This document shows positions 47,039 to 50,058 of a DNA stretch of 50,058 nt, one piece after another. The translations under genes were made by a program, and so were the position numbers. The DNA lies in IMG/VR virus record IMGVR_UViG_3300025313_000023, positions 1 to 50,058 of that record; one strand, written 5' to 3'. This DNA is from a virus. The first letter of the stretch is position 1; each line of letters starts with the position of its first letter. Under the pieces are notes generated by a model. The model ran no database searches, was not told the DNA's origin, and saw only the letters and a list, made by a program, of their open reading frames with translations.

Positions 47039-48928
47039 TCAGGACTGCTTCGGTCCACCTCCGAGGACGAGCGTCTCAACGCCCGCGCCGCTGGACGACT
47101 TGATGGCGCCCAGGAACTTGTCGGTGAAGTGCGCGTCGACGGTCGGCATGGCCGCCTTCAGCTCCTCTTGCTTCTCGGCCGGGAGATTGTCGATCTTCGA
47201 CTTGTCCTGCTCCGTGACGCGCTCGCCGCGCTTGATTGCCCGCGGCGTCAAATCTCCAAGGTCGGCCACCTGCGCCTTCACAGTATCGAAGGATGCGGCC
47301 AGGTCCTTGACGGTCGCGGCGACGGCCTCGATGCTCGTCTTGGTCTCCTTGGAGGCCGAGCCCATCATGTCGCTCACGACGGCCGACATCAGCTTCGTCA
47401 GCTCGCCCAGCGTCATGTCGCCGATCTTCGTGTTCTCATCCGGCTGGGCTGGGGCGGCGTCCGCGGCCGGCTCGGCGGGTGCGTCCTGCTTCGTGGCTTC
47501 GTCGAGCAGGTTCTGCGCGTGAGCCTGAACCTCGTCCTTGTTCAGCCCGGCAGCGGTCGACTGCGGGATCCGACCGATGGCGTTGCGGAGGTGCGGCAGG
47601 TCGACTGCGCCCTCCGAGTTCTTGTAGGGGAAGTGGCGTAGGCTGCGGGGAACCGTCTTGCCTGCCTCGTCCTTCTCGCCGCCAGCCTCGATGAAGAGGA
47701 ACGATTCGTCAGCGAGATCATTGATATAGCTGACATCCCATTCGGCGCGGGTCGTGGCGGCCACGGCGTCATCCTTCGCTTCCGCCATCGTTGCCTCTGG
47801 AGCCGGCGCTGCGGCCGCCGCTGGGGCTGCCTCGGGGGCTGGGGCCGCTGCGGCTGGCACCCACTCCTGCTTGACCTCGATCCAGGTCGAGATGTCGCCG
47901 ATCATCGCCGCCTCGCCGTCGTCGGTGTATGGCGCGCTGTAGGTCTTGCCGTCCAGCGAGATGATGACGTGATCATCGAAGATGACACTCGCCCACATTT
48001 CCGATGACATCGGCCCATAGGCAGGATAGAGCTTATGGACAGCGGTCCGCACACGACCGGGCTTCGCCTCGAGGTCCTCTTCCTGCTTCGTCTCGGCTGT
48101 GCCCGGCGGGTGATCGAGCGCCACCGGCGCAGGGGATACTCCTTCCTTGTGCCGAACGCCGGCATCCAGGGCGCGCTGCTCGATGCCGGAGACGTCGGTC
48201 AGATAGTCCTTGACCGCCTCAGGATCCCCGATGAGTTCGCCCAGCTTTTTCACTTTGGATTCGTCCATGCCCTGCTCCTCCTTGGAGACCAAGAGCGTGA
48301 TCCAGGGGTTCGAGGCCTTGTCCTTCGGCAGCAAGGACCGCTCGAACCGCTCAACCGAATTGTACACCCCATCCTGATCCGGGTCGCGCACCGGATGGAA
48401 GAAGCCAAGTGATCCGGACAGATCTCCGATGTGCGCCTCGACAGCCTCGGCGATCCTGGCATCCTTGAAGGTCCCGCTCTCGATGAGCATCTTGCCGTGC
48501 ATGGCGTTGAAGTCGCAATCGCCAATGTGCGTCTCTTCGACGTGCCACCAGCGGAGCGGGCCATATGTCCCGAGCGCGTCCGCCCGGGCAACGTCGGCAG
48601 TCAGCGCCTTCTCCGACAGGATCTCACCGTCCCGATCTTCGAAGGCGTTGGAGGTGGACATCACCCAACGATAGGAGCCGTCCGCCTGCTTGATGACCGA
48701 TAGCCGAGTGGCGTTGGCCTTCGAGGCAAGGATCCACTGATCGCCCTTCGCCTGGCGCAGGATGGCAGCCGACGCCTTGGCGACCGCGGTCTCGTCCGCC
48801 TTCACGACGCTCTCATGGCAGATGGCGATGGCGGACTCCTTGTCGAGGCTCGAATCGCCCGCCATCACCTTCTCAACGCAGGAATCCATCTTGGGCCACA
48901 GCGCCTCGTCAACGTTGGGATAGGGCAT
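47039..48928 (-). CDS. Prohead protease fused to scaffold
   Basis: 629 aa from ATG 48928 (GAGG upstream; 1-bp overlap with previous stop). Residues 1-40 form a small helical cap. The protease region (about 75-230) has MSTSNAFEDRDGEILSEKAL, WWHVEETHIGD (likely catalytic His) and LSGSLGFFHP (likely Ser). A beta module (MWASVIFDDHVIISLDGKTY) and an Ala/Pro linker follow, then a domain with WDVSYINDLADESFLFIEAG and LRNAIGRI. The C-terminal 150 residues are a helical scaffold. The enzyme would cut scaffold and capsid during maturation. Confidence 0.8.
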   Translation of the reverse strand: MPYPNVDEALWPKMDSCVEKVMAGDSSLDKESAIAICHESVVKADETAVAKASAAILRQAKGDQWILASKANATRLSVIKQADGSYRWVMSTSNAFEDRDGEILSEKALTADVARADALGTYGPLRWWHVEETHIGDCDFNAMHGKMLIESGTFKDARIAEAVEAHIGDLSGSLGFFHPVRDPDQDGVYNSVERFERSLLPKDKASNPWITLLVSKEEQGMDESKVKKLGELIGDPEAVKDYLTDVSGIEQRALDAGVRHKEGVSPAPVALDHPPGTAETKQEEDLEAKPGRVRTAVHKLYPAYGPMSSEMWASVIFDDHVIISLDGKTYSAPYTDDGEAAMIGDISTWIEVKQEWVPAAAAPAPEAAPAAAAAPAPEATMAEAKDDAVAATTRAEWDVSYINDLADESFLFIEAGGEKDEAGKTVPRSLRHFPYKNSEGAVDLPHLRNAIGRIPQSTAAGLNKDEVQAHAQNLLDEATKQDAPAEPAADAAPAQPDENTKIGDMTLGELTKLMSAVVSDMMGSASKETKTSIEAVAATVKDLAASFDTVKAQVADLGDLTPRAIKRGERVTEQDKSKIDNLPAEKQEELKAAMPTVDAHFTDKFLGAIKSSSGAGVETLVLGGGPKQS

Positions 48929-49392
48929 CAGGACCTCGCTTGCCGCGCGGCTTCGCTGTCGATCGCTCTCTGCAGTTGCCTCGGGAACTCGTCGTGCCAC
49001 TTGGCTCGGATGGCCTCGTCGAATTCCCGGGCCTCGATGCCCGGCCGGACGATCTTCTTGCTGACGATCACGACGCCGCCTTGCCCTTTGTTGGCGCCGA
49101 TGTAGCGCCGGCGACTCTTGGGGCGGAAGCCAGGTTCCATGAGCGCGTGTCTGACCGCAGTGCCTCGGTTGACGTAGCCGTAGATCTCATTGTCCGTGAA
49201 CACCTTGCGCTCGCCCGTATGGCTCTCAATCGTGAAGTCCGGCCGGTCCGCCCAGCTGCTCGTCGTCGTGTCGAAGTCGACCTTGATGGCGCGGGCCGTC
49301 TCGGTGAGAGAGTTCTCCACGACACGCAGGTAGCGGCGGGGATCAAGCAGGTCCTTCGGGGGCAGGATGACCTTGATGAACTCATCGGCCAT
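48928..49392 (-). CDS. HK97 gp10-like structural protein
   Basis: 154 aa. LTETARAIKVDFDTTTSSWADRP, then YGYVNRGTAVRHALMEPGFRP and ARKWHD-like AIRAKWHDEFPRQLQRAI fit gp10-type head-tail proteins. Between small head gene and protease. Confidence 0.65.
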   Translation of the reverse strand: MADEFIKVILPPKDLLDPRRYLRVVENSLTETARAIKVDFDTTTSSWADRPDFTIESHTGERKVFTDNEIYGYVNRGTAVRHALMEPGFRPKSRRRYIGANKGQGGVVIVSKKIVRPGIEAREFDEAIRAKWHDEFPRQLQRAIDSEAARQARS

Positions 49393-49401
49393 GTCGAGGG
49401 A

Positions 49402-49430
49402 AGTGTAGCACAGGTGGGAGCCTCACTCAA
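49402..49430 (-). promoter_or_regulatory. Promoter before gp10-like gene
   Basis: Minus strand -35 TTGAGT (49425-49430), 17-bp spacer, -10 TACACT (49402-49407) with TGC extension; start expected a few bases before the ATG. Confidence 0.5.
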
Positions 49431-49665
49431 CAAGCGCACTAGCCTTGGCGACAACCTGAATATCCCATCCGTCGACGATAACCTCCAACGTCAGGCGGCC
49501 AAATGGATCTAAGCTCTGCCTATCGATGTTGTCGGCGATCTCCCGAAGCAGATCAATCTCGGCCTGACGCATCTGTGAGGCTGGATCCTCGGCAGGGCTG
49601 AGATCGAATGAGCGAGATCGCCAACTCCAAGGCACAGACCAGGGTGTTTCAGCATCATCACTCAA
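49423..49665 (-). CDS. Small head-operon protein, 80 aa
   Basis: MSDDAETPWSVPWSWRSRSF then a helical AEIDLLREIADNIDRQ and beta end (LTLEVIVDGWDIQVVAKA). Starts 8 bp inside the minor head gene. Function unknown. Confidence 0.6.
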   Translation of the reverse strand: MSDDAETPWSVPWSWRSRSFDLSPAEDPASQMRQAEIDLLREIADNIDRQSLDPFGRLTLEVIVDGWDIQVVAKASALVE

Positions 49666-50058
49666 GTAGACCTCCCCTGATTTTCACCGGCGACCACTGC
49701 GCCTCCCTTTCCAAACATGTATCGCACGAGTCATCCTTCGAGCGCTCCCAGTAGCAGTCGTAGTCTCCCTCGGCATCGTCGATGACTTCGATCCGCCAGG
49801 AACAACCGCAGTTCGTTCGGCACTGTGTCCCCTGCGCTGGCATCGCCGGCAGCGGGAGGAAGTCAACCTCGCCAGTCCAATACGGTTCCTTGATGGCGCC
49901 GGCGTAGCCCTCAGCCCGGGCCTCATAGCCCGCCTGCCACTCCTCCGCCGAGACGATCTCGGCCCCGAAGTTGGCGAGGTAGGCGAACTGATCATCAGTC
50001 ATGTTCAGCAGGATCGTGGCCGCCTTCTCGTCAATCTCATCGCTCCCCTGACCAAGCA
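49658..50058 (-). CDS. Minor head (Mu F-like) protein, C-terminal part
   Basis: Continuation of the frame at 1-397 across the circular join. It contains WQAGYEARAEGYAGAI, IKEPYWTGEVDFLPLPAMP and the Cys segment GTQCRTNCGCSWRIEVID, the common ending of phage minor head proteins, plus a C-terminal CDTCLEREAQW. The Cys pairs may bind zinc. Confidence 0.8.
   Translation of the reverse strand, partial: LGQGSDEIDEKAATILLNMTDDQFAYLANFGAEIVSAEEWQAGYEARAEGYAGAIKEPYWTGEVDFLPLPAMPAQGTQCRTNCGCSWRIEVIDDAEGDYDCYWERSKDDSCDTCLEREAQWSPVKIRGGLLE
49933..50058. repeat. Terminal direct repeat, right copy
   Basis: Identical to 7-132; marks circular closure of the contig. Confidence 0.95.

Noticed and set aside
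45613-47103. 496-residue frame opposite the capsid gene
   Set aside because: Shadow of the capsid gene without recognisable motifs.

Overview
The window is a complete or near-complete genome of a tailed, double-stranded DNA phage with siphovirus-type gene order. The first and last 126 bases are identical (7-132 = 49933-50058), so the contig closes into a circle of about 49,926 bp and one head gene runs across the join. The host is probably a Chloroflexota bacterium. That is an inference from the Thr/Pro-rich 'PTAT/PTEP' linkers in two exported proteins, a habit common in that phylum, together with high GC and a sortase, which suggests a monoderm envelope. I see no integrase, DNA polymerase, tRNA or CRISPR. 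The phage appears to rely on the host replisome and shows no sign of integrative lysogeny.

Layout. From a divergent promoter at 11.25 kb, one arm runs leftward: a small HTH regulator, a GIY-YIG nuclease, a one-span membrane peptide, an NTP-transferase, a PD-(D/E)XK-like protein, an HNH-like protein, then small and large terminase. The head block follows: portal, two small structural proteins, an 870-residue protein with about fifteen 22-residue repeats, a GIY-YIG homing endonuclease, two small proteins, the minor head protein across the circular join, a gp10-like protein, a fused protease/scaffold and the major capsid protein. Next comes an island of glycosyltransferases and methyltransferases (38.7-45.3 kb) interrupted by an antisense HNH endonuclease. 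The tail genes are then read leftward: connector, tail tube fused to an Asp-box propeller, assembly chaperones with a probable frameshift, tape measure and four tail-tip proteins. A lysis cassette ends at 23.96 kb with an endolysin, a TM/coiled-coil protein, a secreted polysaccharide deacetylase and a holin-like protein.

The rightward arm (11.3-23.9 kb) holds about thirty mostly small early genes. It includes a possible recombination protein, a DnaD/O-like initiator whose gene contains iteron-like repeats and an AT-rich patch (a candidate lambda-like origin), a DnaC-type loader, an ASCH protein, a RusA resolvase, a ParB-like HTH protein and a terminal XRE regulator. It also encodes three surface proteins: a lipoprotein, a Thr/Pro-rich exported protein with an HPGTG sorting signal, and a sortase-like transpeptidase two genes downstream.

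Most interesting: the phage-encoded sortase-substrate pair; a promoter-driven, probably pseudoknotted RNA at 14.90-15.03 kb; the glycan/methyl island between capsid and tail genes; the candidate origin inside the initiator gene; and a small cluster of genes joined by repeated copies of one stop/RBS/start junction sequence.
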